Source: Actinopolyspora alba
GTDB taxonomy: Bacteria > Actinomycetota > Actinomycetes > Mycobacteriales > Pseudonocardiaceae
Length of the DNA stretch: 64,000 nt
NCBI RefSeq assembly: GCF_900112765.1
Contig: NZ_FOMZ01000008.1
Coordinates: 124,001-188,000, forward strand
Reading direction: 5' to 3'
Of the stretch, positions 44,101 through 52,438 are shown one piece after another; the stretch's first letter is position 1; every line of letters starts with the position of its first letter. Made by a program: the position numbers and the translations under genes. The notes below the pieces were generated by a model. That model did not search any database and was not told the DNA's origin. It saw nothing but the letters and a program-made list of their open reading frames with translations.

Positions 44101-44838
44101 CAGCGCGTTGGTCGCCCGGTAGAGCCGAACCACGCTCTCGTTGTTGATCCTGGTGACGGCGCGCTCACCGAGCGCGATCAGGTTGTCCACCGAGGCGCTG
44201 TAGGCGCGCAGCGCGGCCTTGGCCGGATAGGCGGTCTCGTCGGTGACCGTGCGCAGCGCCTGTAGCCGGTCCAACCGGTTGACCGCTTGCTCGTAGGGCG
44301 TGGCGACAGTGGAGTTGCCCTGCTGTTTCGCCTCGTCGATCGCCGAGCGGAACCGCTCGATCGCGGCGTCCACGGCGTCGCGCTGCTCGGTGAGCTGGGA
44401 ACGTTCACCGCCGCGTCCGGCAGCGATGTAGGCCACCGTGAGGTCGCGCTCGCGCTGTAACTCGTGCACGACCTCGGCGGATCTGGTGTCCAGAGTGACC
44501 TGCTGTCGCATCCGGAGCAGTTGCTGTGTCTGGTTGTAGTCGGAGACGACCTGCAGAGCACCGAAGACCAGCGCTGCCAGCGCCGGAACGAGCAGAACCA
44601 CCAGCAGCTTGGTACGCAGGCGCCAGTTGCGCATCCGCAGCCCACCCGAGGGTCGCTCCTCGGAGTGATCGTCGACCGGACCGCTGCTGCCGTTGGCAGC
44701 GGGTGCCTCCCCCGGCGCACCCGTCTCACTCGCGGTCGCGGTTTCCGCACCCGTCATCAATGGGTGTGAACCCGCTGACCCCGTCCCGGTCGACCGATCG
44801 GGGCCTTTGTTTCCTCCGGCCACTCGTGGCTTCCTCAT
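41176..44838 (-). CDS. cvnA: Conservon sensor kinase with NIT domain (CvnA-type)
   Basis: A membrane histidine-kinase-like protein of about 1220 residues. TM1 (LLVVLLVPALAALVFGAL) leads to an extracellular nitrate/nitrite-sensing-type helical domain (about 100-370), then TM2 (TYVVVVLVLLVLVVAFAIALLV), HAMP, and an HATPase domain with HLIAELLENATVYS (N box), DRGVGVD (G1) and MGLYVVGQLARRH (G2). The C-terminal 500 or so residues are acidic and disordered with a recurring WPGP-type motif. The start is uncertain: ATG 44838 (MRKPRV) is preferred to a TTG 14 codons upstream, and an ATG 27 codons further in is possible. Confidence 0.85.
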   Translation of the reverse strand: MRKPRVAGGNKGPDRSTGTGSAGSHPLMTGAETATASETGAPGEAPAANGSSGPVDDHSEERPSGGLRMRNWRLRTKLLVVLLVPALAALVFGALQVVSDYNQTQQLLRMRQQVTLDTRSAEVVHELQRERDLTVAYIAAGRGGERSQLTEQRDAVDAAIERFRSAIDEAKQQGNSTVATPYEQAVNRLDRLQALRTVTDETAYPAKAALRAYSASVDNLIALGERAVTRINNESVVRLYRATNALSRVKEQESVKRARLLSALESGEFGIGGQRQLLATDASMEAALDEFRKRATNAQIQRYNDTVSGLAVGQARDLQETAIVQTQQGEGLSGINAQEWMRTATQTVNLTYQVESELRQQLQNQADQLAGAARTQTYVVVVLVLLVLVVAFAIALLVARSLLLPLRTLRRSALNVADNRLPEAVESILEDENPDLGERSRIDPIPVHTTEEIGRVARSFDAVHAQALRLASEQALLRNNVNDLFVNLARRSQTLVQRQLSLIDRLEQDEQDPDQLSQLFELDHLATRMRRNNENLLILGGTDLTRRTVRPVPLSEVIGASVSEVEQYARVVIGETPELAMQGRVVNDIVHLIAELLENATVYSNPDTEVTVRTAYRRQELVLEIRDRGVGVDAEQLDEINDRLVRPPDIDVAVSRRMGLYVVGQLARRHHVTVELQNNGDLEGGATATVRLPGELIVQLTPNGPMPMPDMPREQSRDGMGETGSNSGLAAAFGGADRSAQLEQPQANNGYHQQFPSNSPELDERDAVPDSPAALEAEPTTRTPWPEEQPEPWSPDSEPPETPSYSVRLSSGETYGVTEVPRWEHDSGSRDYPDEPEHRRDERPTMDWPGPADSSRAAGSDFQDEYEGQCAVPPGLEDSPDLFHSPFESEKTEQHMSWPGPAPEDEPAGAVPPAAAGDTGITEQVPAVGLGSGSGGPEMDDTPTERLPIYEAVLSQWFREDDGEPAASGRSTLEHNSELPSDSELVDDAIGWPGRSTFTGDHGGDSRRNGMNHTVSSGGDLDAGVTGGESWNGSQPSARDSAGQREPASRPAEPEGHERRVPHEEPGGSAPAPEPGPATDSGGSNSSETAMSAFSGRRAANREERNRVADARQSGEDPGWGAGDAGWEAAEALVQQTEQEQEQTAAGLPKRRPKSNLVPGSATEHQSPPPSKPAVPRSASAVRGRMSNFQQGVRRGRHAKVEPESTEQSRSIPSRPEEQE

Positions 44839-45337
44839 TCCGACAGTTACGGGCACGTGTCGTCTCCGCAGTGCGGACAATCGACACCGAAAACACGGAA
44901 AGTGCAGCTCAGGGGATGGTCGTCACCCTGACATCCCGAACGCACCACCCATGGAGCCGGGGCTGCGCGACTCCTGCGGGCGGCCTCAGCGTACTGGCGC
45001 GCACCGCGATCGGGAAAGTGGGTCGCTATACGTACCGTTATTCACACTATTGCCAGGCTTAGACCTTTAGAGGGTAATCACCCGGGTAGATCGGCACAGC
45101 GAGCTACCCCCGCACCGCGCTGTGAGATAAAACACTCAACGAGGTGTGCGCGCCTGAGATCAATCGCACTTGTTATCCGAAAGAGATTCATTGTTCGCAC
45201 TGTGTGTCCAAATAGCTCATTGAGCATCACCCTTGTGGTGGTGTAACTATTGAGCTGTTGACTCTTAGTACCGGAACCGTGAAAGTAATGACCTGTTCGC
45301 CGTCCCGTTCAGATCACCCGAAAGAGCATTGCTGATC
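44839..45337. other. AT-richer divergent control region
   Basis: About 500 bp between the conservon kinase (minus) and the ABC binding protein (plus), visibly richer in A and T than its surroundings (45000-45330). No ORF is convincing. It likely holds both promoters; TTGACT at 45257-45262 could be a -35 element for the ABC operon. Confidence 0.45.
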
Positions 45338-46360
45338 ATGGTTCGACCTGTTACGCGCGGCGGCCCCAGCGGCCGCTCACTGTCCCGGAGAGCGCTGGCG
45401 CTCGCTGCCGGAGTCGGTCTCTTCCTGACTTCCGGTTGCGGCCTGCTGAGCGGCTCGGAAGGCAACGAGGAATCGAACTCCGGGATGACCACCATCAACC
45501 TGGGCACCATGCCCGCGGTTGACGTGGCCCCACTGCACCTGGCCAAGGAGAACGACTACTTCGCCGAAGCGGGACTGAAGATCAACACCACCACCATCGC
45601 CGGTGGTGCGCAGGGAATCCCGAAGATCGCCAGCGGCGAGCTGGACGTCACCTTCGGCAACTGGGTCTCGTTCATCCGGGCCAAGCAGCAGGACAAGGTG
45701 GACGTCAAGGCCATCTCGGACGCCTACCAGGCCACCAAGGGCACCTTCCTGCTGATGCACATGCCGGACGGATCGGTGCAGAAACCGGCCGATCTCGAGG
45801 GCAAGAAGGTGGCCGTGAACACGCGGGCCAACCTCAACGAACTCACCGCGGTGAGCGCGTTGCAGACCCGAGGGGTCGACACCAGCAAGATCGAGTTCGT
45901 CACGATGGACTTCCCGGACATGCCCGCCGCACTGGAGCGGGGCGATGTCGCGGCGGCCTCGGTGATCGAGCCCTTCATCTCCCGTGCCAACCAGCTCGGC
46001 GCGGAGACCCTGCTGGACCAGGCCTCCGGCCCGACCGCGAACATGCCGATCGCCGGCTACGCCGCCACCAGCGAGTGGGTCGAGCAGAACTCCGAAGCCG
46101 CCGCCAAGTTCCAGCGCGTGATGTCGAAGGCCCAGGCCGAGGCCAACGGCGACCGCAACGCGGTCGAGGAACTGCTGCCGAACTACACCAAGATCAAGCC
46201 GAAGACGGCTTCGCTGGTCACGATCGGCACCTACCCATCGACGCTCGAAGCCAGCAGGCTCAAGAGCGTCGTGAGCCTGATGGAGAACAACGGTGAGCTC
46301 CCGGCGAACCAGTTCGACATCAAGACGATGCTCTACCAGGCGCCCGAAAGCAGCGAGTGA
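45338..46360 (+). CDS. NitT/TauT-type ABC substrate-binding lipoprotein
   Basis: An exported solute-binding protein of 340 residues. The signal peptide (ALALAAGVGLFLTSGCG) ends in lipobox LTSGC and is preceded by a twin-arginine-like SRRALAL. The NMT1/SsuA fold is seen in INLGTMPAVDVAPLHLAKENDYFAEAGLKINTTTIAGGAQGIPKIASGELDVTFGNWVSF and ADLEGKKVAVNTRANLNELTAVSALQTRGVD. The family binds sulphonates, nitrate, taurine or thiamine precursors; the ligand cannot be named here. It heads a four-gene operon. Confidence 0.85.
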   Translation: MVRPVTRGGPSGRSLSRRALALAAGVGLFLTSGCGLLSGSEGNEESNSGMTTINLGTMPAVDVAPLHLAKENDYFAEAGLKINTTTIAGGAQGIPKIASGELDVTFGNWVSFIRAKQQDKVDVKAISDAYQATKGTFLLMHMPDGSVQKPADLEGKKVAVNTRANLNELTAVSALQTRGVDTSKIEFVTMDFPDMPAALERGDVAAASVIEPFISRANQLGAETLLDQASGPTANMPIAGYAATSEWVEQNSEAAAKFQRVMSKAQAEANGDRNAVEELLPNYTKIKPKTASLVTIGTYPSTLEASRLKSVVSLMENNGELPANQFDIKTMLYQAPESSE

Positions 46361-46380
46361 CCTGAGGACGAGCAACAACA

Positions 46381-46405
46381 GCCGGGCCGCCGAACGCGGC
46401 CCGGC
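46381..46405 (+). terminator. Attenuating terminator between binding protein and permease genes
   Basis: GCCGGGCCGC-CGAAC-GCGGCCCGGC followed by GTTTGCTTTG, 21 bp after the binding-protein stop. Such hairpins let the binding protein be made in excess of the membrane genes. Confidence 0.7.
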
Positions 46406-46549
46406 GTTTGCTTTGCCGCTCGACTGATCGAGGTTTTCCGCCCGGGACGGCGAGGCGCTCGCCGGGCCGAAGCTCCCGGCGGGACGAGCCCGTAACAGTG
46501 TCCCGGATCGACGGATCCCGGCCAAACCATCGGAACCAGTCAGGAAACC

Positions 46550-47314
46550 ATGCGTAACACCTTACGCGCGCTGATCGGGGTCGCCGTCTTTCTCGTGATT
46601 TGCGAGATCGTCGGCCGTTCCGGTCTCGCGCCACAGCAGTACCTCCCACCTCCGTCCACAGTGCTGCAAGAGCTCGTGCGGATGCTCGGCGAGCAGGACT
46701 TCCTGCGCGACGTGGTCGCCACCGTGCTGGCATGGCTGATCGCGCTGTTTTTCTGCGCGGTGATCGCCGTACCGGCCGGACTGCTGCTCGGCAGCGTGCC
46801 GTTGCTGCGCACCGCGGTGACGGCGCTGATCGAATTCCTCCGCCCCGTTCCCTCGGTCGCACTGATCCCGCTGGTCGTGGTCGTGGCGGCGGGCAGCCCC
46901 GCGGGCAAGATCTTTCTGGCCGTCTACGCGGGTCTGTGGCCACTGCTGTTCAACACGATCTACGCCATCGGTGAGATCGACGACCAGTTGCTCGAGTCCG
47001 CCAGGGCGTTCCGGATCTCGCGAACGCAGGTGCTGCTGCGCGTGAAGCTGCCCAACGTGATCCCGTTCGTGTTCACCGGTCTGCGGCTGTCCGCGAGCAC
47101 CGCGCTGATCGTGCTGATCAGTGCCGAGATGCTCATGGGCAGCAACGGCGGGATCGGCCACTACATCTACCTGGCCAGCAGTGGTGCGGGCCGGATGGAT
47201 CAGGTGCTGGCGGGAACCCTGGTCGCGGGCGTGTTCGGCTATCTGATCAACGCGGGCATGGCCGGCGCACAGCGGAAGTGGATCACCTGGGCACCCGCGG
47301 GAGGGACGTCATGA
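46550..47314 (+). CDS. ABC transporter permease 1 (NitT/TauT type)
   Basis: A BPD-type permease of 254 residues with about six transmembrane helices. The EAA motif is ESARAFRISRTQVLLRVKLPNVIPFVFTGLRLSASTALIVLISAEML. The ATG at 46550 has AGGAAACC upstream. The next gene begins within its stop codon (ATGA), so the two permeases are translationally coupled and probably form a heterodimer. Confidence 0.9.
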   Translation: MRNTLRALIGVAVFLVICEIVGRSGLAPQQYLPPPSTVLQELVRMLGEQDFLRDVVATVLAWLIALFFCAVIAVPAGLLLGSVPLLRTAVTALIEFLRPVPSVALIPLVVVVAAGSPAGKIFLAVYAGLWPLLFNTIYAIGEIDDQLLESARAFRISRTQVLLRVKLPNVIPFVFTGLRLSASTALIVLISAEMLMGSNGGIGHYIYLASSGAGRMDQVLAGTLVAGVFGYLINAGMAGAQRKWITWAPAGGTS

Positions 47315-48117
47315 GCACCGAAGGAACCGGGGTCCGCACTCGTGGCCGGCTGACCGGAGCCGCGCTGCAGCTCACGGTGCTGGTCGTGTGCGTGCTGCTT
47401 TGGCAGTTGATCACCGTCGGCGGTGACAACACGTTCTTCCCCACCCCGCTCCAGATCATCACCAGGACCTGGGAGCTGTGGTTCAGCGGTGGGATCGGCA
47501 CGCTGTTCCTGACCGAAGCCGCGTTCGACGACGTGCTGCCCAGCATCGGCAGGCTGCTGCTGGGATGGCTGGTGGCCGGAGTCGCCGGAGTGGCACTCGG
47601 ACTGGCGCTGGGCCGTTCGCGCAACGCGCTCGCCTACGTCGGGCCGCTGTTGTCGTTCGCGCGTTCCATCCCGCCCCCGGCGCTGCTGCCGGTGTTCATG
47701 GTGCTGTTCAGCATCGGGTTCAAACTGCAGCTGGCCACGATCGTCTTCGGCTGCGTGTGGCCGATCCTGCTCAACAGCGCCGACGGCGCGCGTTCGGTGG
47801 ACGTCACCAAGACCGAGACCGCTCGCGCCTTCCGGATATCCCGTCCGCTCTGGTTCGGCTCGGTGGTGCTTCCCAGCGCCGTGCCGAAAATCTTCGCGGG
47901 TCTGCGGATCAGCCTCTCGCTGGCGCTGATCATGATGGTGATCTCGGAGCTGGTCGGGGCCAGTGACGGCCTGGGCCACGCGATGGTGCTGGCACGCGAC
48001 CAACTCGACTACGAACAGCTCTGGGGCGGAATCGTACTCATCGGCGTTCTCGGCTACGTGCTGAACGCGATCCTCTCGGCTGTCGAGAGCCGTGTCCTCA
48101 AGGCGGTGCCGCAATGA
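47311..48117 (+). CDS. ABC transporter permease 2 (NitT/TauT type)
   Basis: A BPD-type permease of 268 residues. It shows PSIGRLLLGWLVAGVAGVALGLALG and the EAA loop ETARAFRISRPLWFGSVVLPSAVPKIFAGLRISLSLALIMMVISELVG. The ATG at 47311 follows GGGAGGGACG and overlaps the preceding stop codon; its own stop overlaps the ATPase start. Two distinct permeases in place of a homodimer is less common in this family. Confidence 0.9.
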   Translation: MSTEGTGVRTRGRLTGAALQLTVLVVCVLLWQLITVGGDNTFFPTPLQIITRTWELWFSGGIGTLFLTEAAFDDVLPSIGRLLLGWLVAGVAGVALGLALGRSRNALAYVGPLLSFARSIPPPALLPVFMVLFSIGFKLQLATIVFGCVWPILLNSADGARSVDVTKTETARAFRISRPLWFGSVVLPSAVPKIFAGLRISLSLALIMMVISELVGASDGLGHAMVLARDQLDYEQLWGGIVLIGVLGYVLNAILSAVESRVLKAVPQ

Positions 48118-49361
48118 CCAACACCCTGACAGTGGAGCAATCCGAACCGATAACCGACAGGAGCGACACCGTGCCGAAGATGCTGGAAGTCACGGGGTTG
48201 GGCCACACCTACGCGGGCAGTCAACAGCACACCGCGATCGGCGACGTGTCGTTCGACGTGGAATCGGGCCAGCTGGCCTGCATCGTCGGCCCTTCGGGGT
48301 GCGGCAAGTCGACGCTGCTGCGTTGCCTCGCCTCCCTGATCACGCCTAGTCGCGGCGAGGTGCGGATGCACGGCGACCTGGTGCGAGGTGTTCCGGAGGA
48401 CCTGGCTGTCGTCTTCCAGGACTACAGCCGCTCGCTGTTCCCGTGGATGAGCGTGCGCGGAAACATCGAGTTCCCGCTGCGCTCCCGCGGCATCGGCAAG
48501 TCCGAGCGCCGCGAACGGGCGGAACAGACCCTGCGGTGGGTGGGACTGTCCGGTTCGGAACGCAAGTACCCCTGGCAGCTCTCCGGCGGCATGCAGCAGC
48601 GCGTGGCCATCGCCCGGGCGCTGGCTTGCCGTCCCGCGCTGCTGCTGATGGACGAGCCCTTCGCCTCGGTGGACGCGCAGACCAGGTTCGAGCTCGAGGA
48701 TCTGCTGCTGCAGGTGCGCAAGGAGCAGGACACGACGATTCTGCTGGTCACCCACGACATCGACGAGAGCGTGTACCTCAGCGACCGGGTGCTGGTGCTG
48801 TCGAAGTCCCCCGCCTCCATAGTGGCCGATCTGCCGGTCGAACTCGGTGAGGACCGCGACCAGATCAGTACGCGCGAGTCGGAGACCTTCGTTCAGCTGC
48901 GTGGCGAGATAGCCCGGTTGTTGCGAAGCCGTGAGCAGCGGGCCACCCCGGGAAGCACCGAGCCCGCGGAGGTCGCCGACGAACCCGCCTCCGAGGAGAC
49001 TCCGGAGGACGCGGCCGAGCGTACCGAGGACACGACTCCGGAAGACGACGCGGAATCGGCCGCGACAGCGGAATCGACCGACGATGCGAAGCCGGATTCC
49101 GAGACCGAGCCGGAGTCCGACGAGGACCGGGCCGGGTCCGACGAGGACCGGCCCGGGGCGGAGGAAGCCGCTCCCGATGAGGAACGGGATTCCCACGCGG
49201 AATCGGGGGAGGCCCGCGAAGCGGACTCCGAAACCGAAGCGGTGGCCGAGACAGCGGTGGGTTCCGAGGCCGACGAGGTGGAGTCCGAACCGGGGACCTC
49301 CGGAGCGGCTGAATCCACCGAACCCACCAAGGAGAACGCGGCGACACGCGACTCGAGCTGA
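48114..49361 (+). CDS. ABC transporter ATPase with long acidic tail
   Basis: Residues 20-265 are a NitT/TauT-type ATPase: Walker A GPSGCGKSTLL, signature LSGGMQQRVAIARALA, Walker B LLLMDEPFASVD and H-loop LVTHDIDESVYL. Residues 280-415 are an almost purely Glu/Asp/Ala/Ser/Thr tail (for example PESDEDRAGSDEDRPGAEEA, with EDRPG/EDRAG repeats) and have no counterpart in the family, whose usual length is about 260. Base composition of the tail matches the rest of the gene, so it is probably coding. It overlaps permease 2 by ATGA. Confidence 0.88.
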   Translation: MTNTLTVEQSEPITDRSDTVPKMLEVTGLGHTYAGSQQHTAIGDVSFDVESGQLACIVGPSGCGKSTLLRCLASLITPSRGEVRMHGDLVRGVPEDLAVVFQDYSRSLFPWMSVRGNIEFPLRSRGIGKSERRERAEQTLRWVGLSGSERKYPWQLSGGMQQRVAIARALACRPALLLMDEPFASVDAQTRFELEDLLLQVRKEQDTTILLVTHDIDESVYLSDRVLVLSKSPASIVADLPVELGEDRDQISTRESETFVQLRGEIARLLRSREQRATPGSTEPAEVADEPASEETPEDAAERTEDTTPEDDAESAATAESTDDAKPDSETEPESDEDRAGSDEDRPGAEEAAPDEERDSHAESGEAREADSETEAVAETAVGSEADEVESEPGTSGAAESTEPTKENAATRDSS

Positions 49362-49393
49362 CCCGCGCACGGCACGACCCACCCACGACGCGC

Positions 49394-49429
49394 GGAGCCG
49401 TCCGCCACCGCTCGGCGGCGGGCGGCTCC
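49394..49429 (+). terminator. Terminator of the ABC operon
   Basis: GGAGCCGTCCGCC pairs with GGCGGGCGGCTCC (one G-U pair), 33 bp after the ATPase stop. The following 200 bp up to 49639 hold no recognisable feature. Confidence 0.65.
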
Positions 49430-49639
49430 GGTCACCCGAGCGCGGGTGGGTTTCCTCGCGACCGGTGCGACATCACGTCCGACATCGCGTGACCCGAGTT
49501 ACGGCGCACGAACGTCGTCCACGGGAGAACGCGCCGCGGGAGAACCACGACGGCGCCGCCCGCGGGATCGCGGGTCGGCACCGTCGGTATCGAACGAGCA
49601 CTCGACGAGTCCGTTCGCGGGGATGATCATCCCAGTGCT

Positions 49640-50284
49640 TCAGCCCTTACCGCCGATTTCCTTCATGCACACCGTGCGGGCGGGCTCGGGGTAGATCGCG
49701 TAGTAGGAGCCGGGGGCGCACACCGTCTTGTCCGCCTTGTCCGCGACCTTGGTGACGTTGAACGTCGCCTTGTCCGACTTGCAGCCGACCTTGGTGTCCA
49801 GGTGCTGTTTGTCCTGCACCCACAGGCAGTCCCCGGCGGTAACGTCCAGGACCATGCAGTAGACGTCACTCTCGATGGTCAACACCTCGTAAGCCCGCTT
49901 TTCGGAGCAGCTCTCGTTGGTCAGGTGTTTGACGATCTTGTAGTCAGAGGCGTCGGACCCGCACTCGACCTTCTCTTCCTCGAAGCTCTGCAGGCTCGCG
50001 TCGACCATGTCGAGGCAGTCACCCTTCTCGATGCTCGGTCCCGTGAAACCCGAGATCGCTTCGGTGATGTTCGACCGTAGCGGCCCGAGGGCGAACGTTC
50101 CGAGGACTCCGAGCAGCACCGCCACGCCGAGCGTGGTGAGTGTGATAACCAGCGGTTTACGAGCCTTGCCCTCTCCCGCTTCGGAGGTGGGCTGTTCTTC
50201 TTCGGCTCCGAGGGCGGACTCTTCCGCTGCCCGCTGCTGTTCGGGCTGTTCCGCCGGGTCGGGTGATTGCGATGGAGTACTCAC
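49640..50284 (-). CDS. Membrane-anchored Cys-rich exported protein (LppU-like)
   Basis: A protein of 214 residues with an acidic cytoplasmic N-terminus (60 residues, Glu/Gln-rich), one transmembrane helix (PLVITLTTLGVAVLLGVLGTFALG) and an extracellular domain with eight cysteines in CLDMVD, VECGSD, SCSEK, YCMVLD, DCLWVQ, VGCKSD, VCAPG and VCMKE, probably four disulphides. The pattern resembles actinobacterial LppU-like proteins of unknown role. GTG 50284 with GAGGA upstream is chosen; the longer frame is not conserved. It is divergent from the XPB helicase gene. Confidence 0.65.
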   Translation of the reverse strand: MSTPSQSPDPAEQPEQQRAAEESALGAEEEQPTSEAGEGKARKPLVITLTTLGVAVLLGVLGTFALGPLRSNITEAISGFTGPSIEKGDCLDMVDASLQSFEEEKVECGSDASDYKIVKHLTNESCSEKRAYEVLTIESDVYCMVLDVTAGDCLWVQDKQHLDTKVGCKSDKATFNVTKVADKADKTVCAPGSYYAIYPEPARTVCMKEIGGKG

Positions 50285-50662
50285 GCCGTCCTCTTCGATA
50301 GCTTTCACTCTTTCGGACGAAGAAGATACTGGAGGCGGGCGACATGCCGGGAGTTCGTTTTCCGACGAACCGGACAAGCGTTGTCGCAATGGAATCTCAC
50401 CGCAACAGGAGTTTTGTCCTCCGCGCCGCCGGACGCGGCGGACGCTCACGAGACCGTGTCGAGCCGCACATCCGCGCGAGTGGGCACCGATCTCGCGCGA
50501 GATCGACATCCGTCCCGCGGGTCGCGTCGACGGGTACCGTGGTGCGCGACACTGTGGCACGCTCCGTCGGCGGTGGAATACTCGACGGCCGGGAACCCGT
50601 TGCGCCGGTGGTGACCACGCCGCGCACACCAGCACCGATCCAGTTCAGCCAGGAGCGAGCAC
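50285..50662. other. Divergent intergenic region with palindrome
   Basis: 378 bp between the LppU-like gene and the XPB gene. GATCTCGCGCGAGATC at 50489-50504 is a perfect 16-bp palindrome, a possible degenerate R1 member (CTCGCG core). No gene is seen. Confidence 0.4.
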
Positions 50663-52327
50663 GTGACTGACGGACCGCTGATCGTCCAATCGGACAAGAC
50701 CGTCCTACTGGAGGTCGATCACCCCGGGGCCGAGCAGGCCCGAATCGCGATCGCACCGTTCGCCGAGTTGGAACGAGCACCGGAACACGTCCACACCTAC
50801 CGGGTGACGCCGCTCGCGCTCTGGAACGCACGAGCCGCGGGGCACGACCCCGAACAGGTGGTCGACGCGTTGGTCAACAACTCCAGGTACCCGGTTCCGC
50901 AGCCACTGCTCGTCGACATCGTCGAGACGATGGGGCGTTACGGGAGGCTGGAGCTGTCCAACGACCCGGCGCACGGCCTGGTGCTGACGGCGCGGGACCG
51001 TGCCGTGCTCGAAGAGGTGCTGCGCAGCAAGAAAGTCAAACCCATGGTGGGGTCGCGCCTGGACGACGACACCGTGGTGGTGCATCCCAGCGAACGCGGC
51101 AGGCTCAAGCAGACCCTGCTCAAACTGGGATGGCCCGCCGAGGACCTGGCAGGGTACGTGGACGGCGAGGCCCATGCGATCTCGCTGCGGCAGCACGGGT
51201 GGCAGCTGCGTGACTACCAGCGACAGGCCGTGGACTCCTTCTGGGCGGGGGGCTCGGGAGTGGTCGTGCTGCCCTGCGGCGCCGGTAAGACGCTGGTCGG
51301 CGCGGCGGCCATGGCCGAAGCGGGCGCCACCACGCTGATCCTGGTCACCAACACGGTCGCCGGGCGACAGTGGAAGCGCGAACTGGTGGAGCGAACCTCG
51401 CTGACCGAGGACGAGATCGGCGAGTACTCCGGCGAGCAGAAGGAGATCCGGCCGGTCACCATCGCCACCTACCAGGTGATAACCCGCAAGTCCAAGGGCG
51501 AGTACCAGCACCTCGACCTGTTCGAGTCCCGGGACTGGGGGCTGATCGTCTACGACGAGGTGCACCTGCTTCCCGCACCGGTGTTCCGGATGACCGCCGA
51601 TCTCCAGTCCAGGCGTCGCCTCGGCCTGACCGCGACCCTCGTGCGGGAGGACGGTCGGGAGAGCGACGTGTTCTCGCTGATCGGCCCCAAGCGGTTCGAC
51701 GCACCGTGGAAGGAGATCGAGGCGCAGGGCTGGATCGCGCCCGCCGACTGCGCCGAGGTGCGCGTGACGCTGACCGAGAACGAACGGATCGAGTACGCCA
51801 CCGCCGAAGCCGAGGAGCGCTACAAGGTGTGTGCCACCGCACGGACCAAGGCGTCGGTGGTACGGGCGATCCTGGACCAGCACCCCGGCGAGCCCGCGCT
51901 CGTGATCGGTGCCTACCTGGAACAACTGCACGAACTGGGCCAGGAGCTGGACGCTCCGATCATCGAGGGCTCGACCAGGAACAAGGAGCGCGAGGCCCTC
52001 TACGACTCCTTCCGGCGTGGGGAGATCAACCGGCTGGTGGTCTCCAAGGTCGCCAACTTCTCCATCGACCTCCCGGAGGCCTCGGTGGCCGTGCAGGTGT
52101 CCGGTACGTTCGGTTCGCGGCAGGAGGAGGCCCAACGGCTGGGCAGGCTGCTGCGACCGAAGTCGGAGGGCGGCCAGGCGCACTTCTACTCGGTGGTTGC
52201 CAGGGACACCCTGGATACCGACTACGCTGCACACCGGCAACGCTTCCTCACCGAACAGGGCTACGCCTACCGGATAATGGACTCCGAGGACCTGCTGGGG
52301 CCTGCCGTTCCCGATGTGGACGGGTGA
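50663..52327 (+). CDS. ercc3: XPB/Ercc3-type DNA repair helicase
   Basis: A 3'-5' SF2 helicase of 554 residues, counterpart of mycobacterial Rv0861c. The N-terminal damage-recognition region precedes LRDYQRQAVDSF (Q region), GSGVVVLPCGAGKTLVGA (motif I), YDEVHLL (motif II), LGLTATLVREDGRE (motif III with the RED motif of XPB), and the C-terminal core with GSTRNKEREALYDSFRRGEINRLVVSKVANFSIDLPEASVAVQVSGTFGSRQEEAQRLGRLLRPK (motifs V and VI). The GTG at 50663 follows AGGAGCGAG. The role is nucleotide excision repair or transcription-coupled unwinding. Confidence 0.95.
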   Translation: MTDGPLIVQSDKTVLLEVDHPGAEQARIAIAPFAELERAPEHVHTYRVTPLALWNARAAGHDPEQVVDALVNNSRYPVPQPLLVDIVETMGRYGRLELSNDPAHGLVLTARDRAVLEEVLRSKKVKPMVGSRLDDDTVVVHPSERGRLKQTLLKLGWPAEDLAGYVDGEAHAISLRQHGWQLRDYQRQAVDSFWAGGSGVVVLPCGAGKTLVGAAAMAEAGATTLILVTNTVAGRQWKRELVERTSLTEDEIGEYSGEQKEIRPVTIATYQVITRKSKGEYQHLDLFESRDWGLIVYDEVHLLPAPVFRMTADLQSRRRLGLTATLVREDGRESDVFSLIGPKRFDAPWKEIEAQGWIAPADCAEVRVTLTENERIEYATAEAEERYKVCATARTKASVVRAILDQHPGEPALVIGAYLEQLHELGQELDAPIIEGSTRNKEREALYDSFRRGEINRLVVSKVANFSIDLPEASVAVQVSGTFGSRQEEAQRLGRLLRPKSEGGQAHFYSVVARDTLDTDYAAHRQRFLTEQGYAYRIMDSEDLLGPAVPDVDG

Positions 52328-52336
52328 GGGGCGATT

Positions 52337-52360
52337 GCCCCGCCCCTGGGGACGCGGGGC
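52337..52360 (+). terminator. Hairpin after the XPB gene
   Basis: GCCCCGC pairs with GCGGGGC across a 10-base loop, 10 bp after the stop codon. Confidence 0.4.
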
Positions 52361-52438
52361 GCGGCTCGTGGTGGGCCGATCCCGCTTCGGAGCCCGTAGT
52401 TGGACACCACCGCAGGCGGAGGATGCTGGAGGGCCAGG

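Noticed and set aside
44838-44880. TTG start of the conservon kinase
   Set aside because: TTG without a ribosome site adds 14 residues of no visible conservation; ATG 44838 is preferred though not proven.
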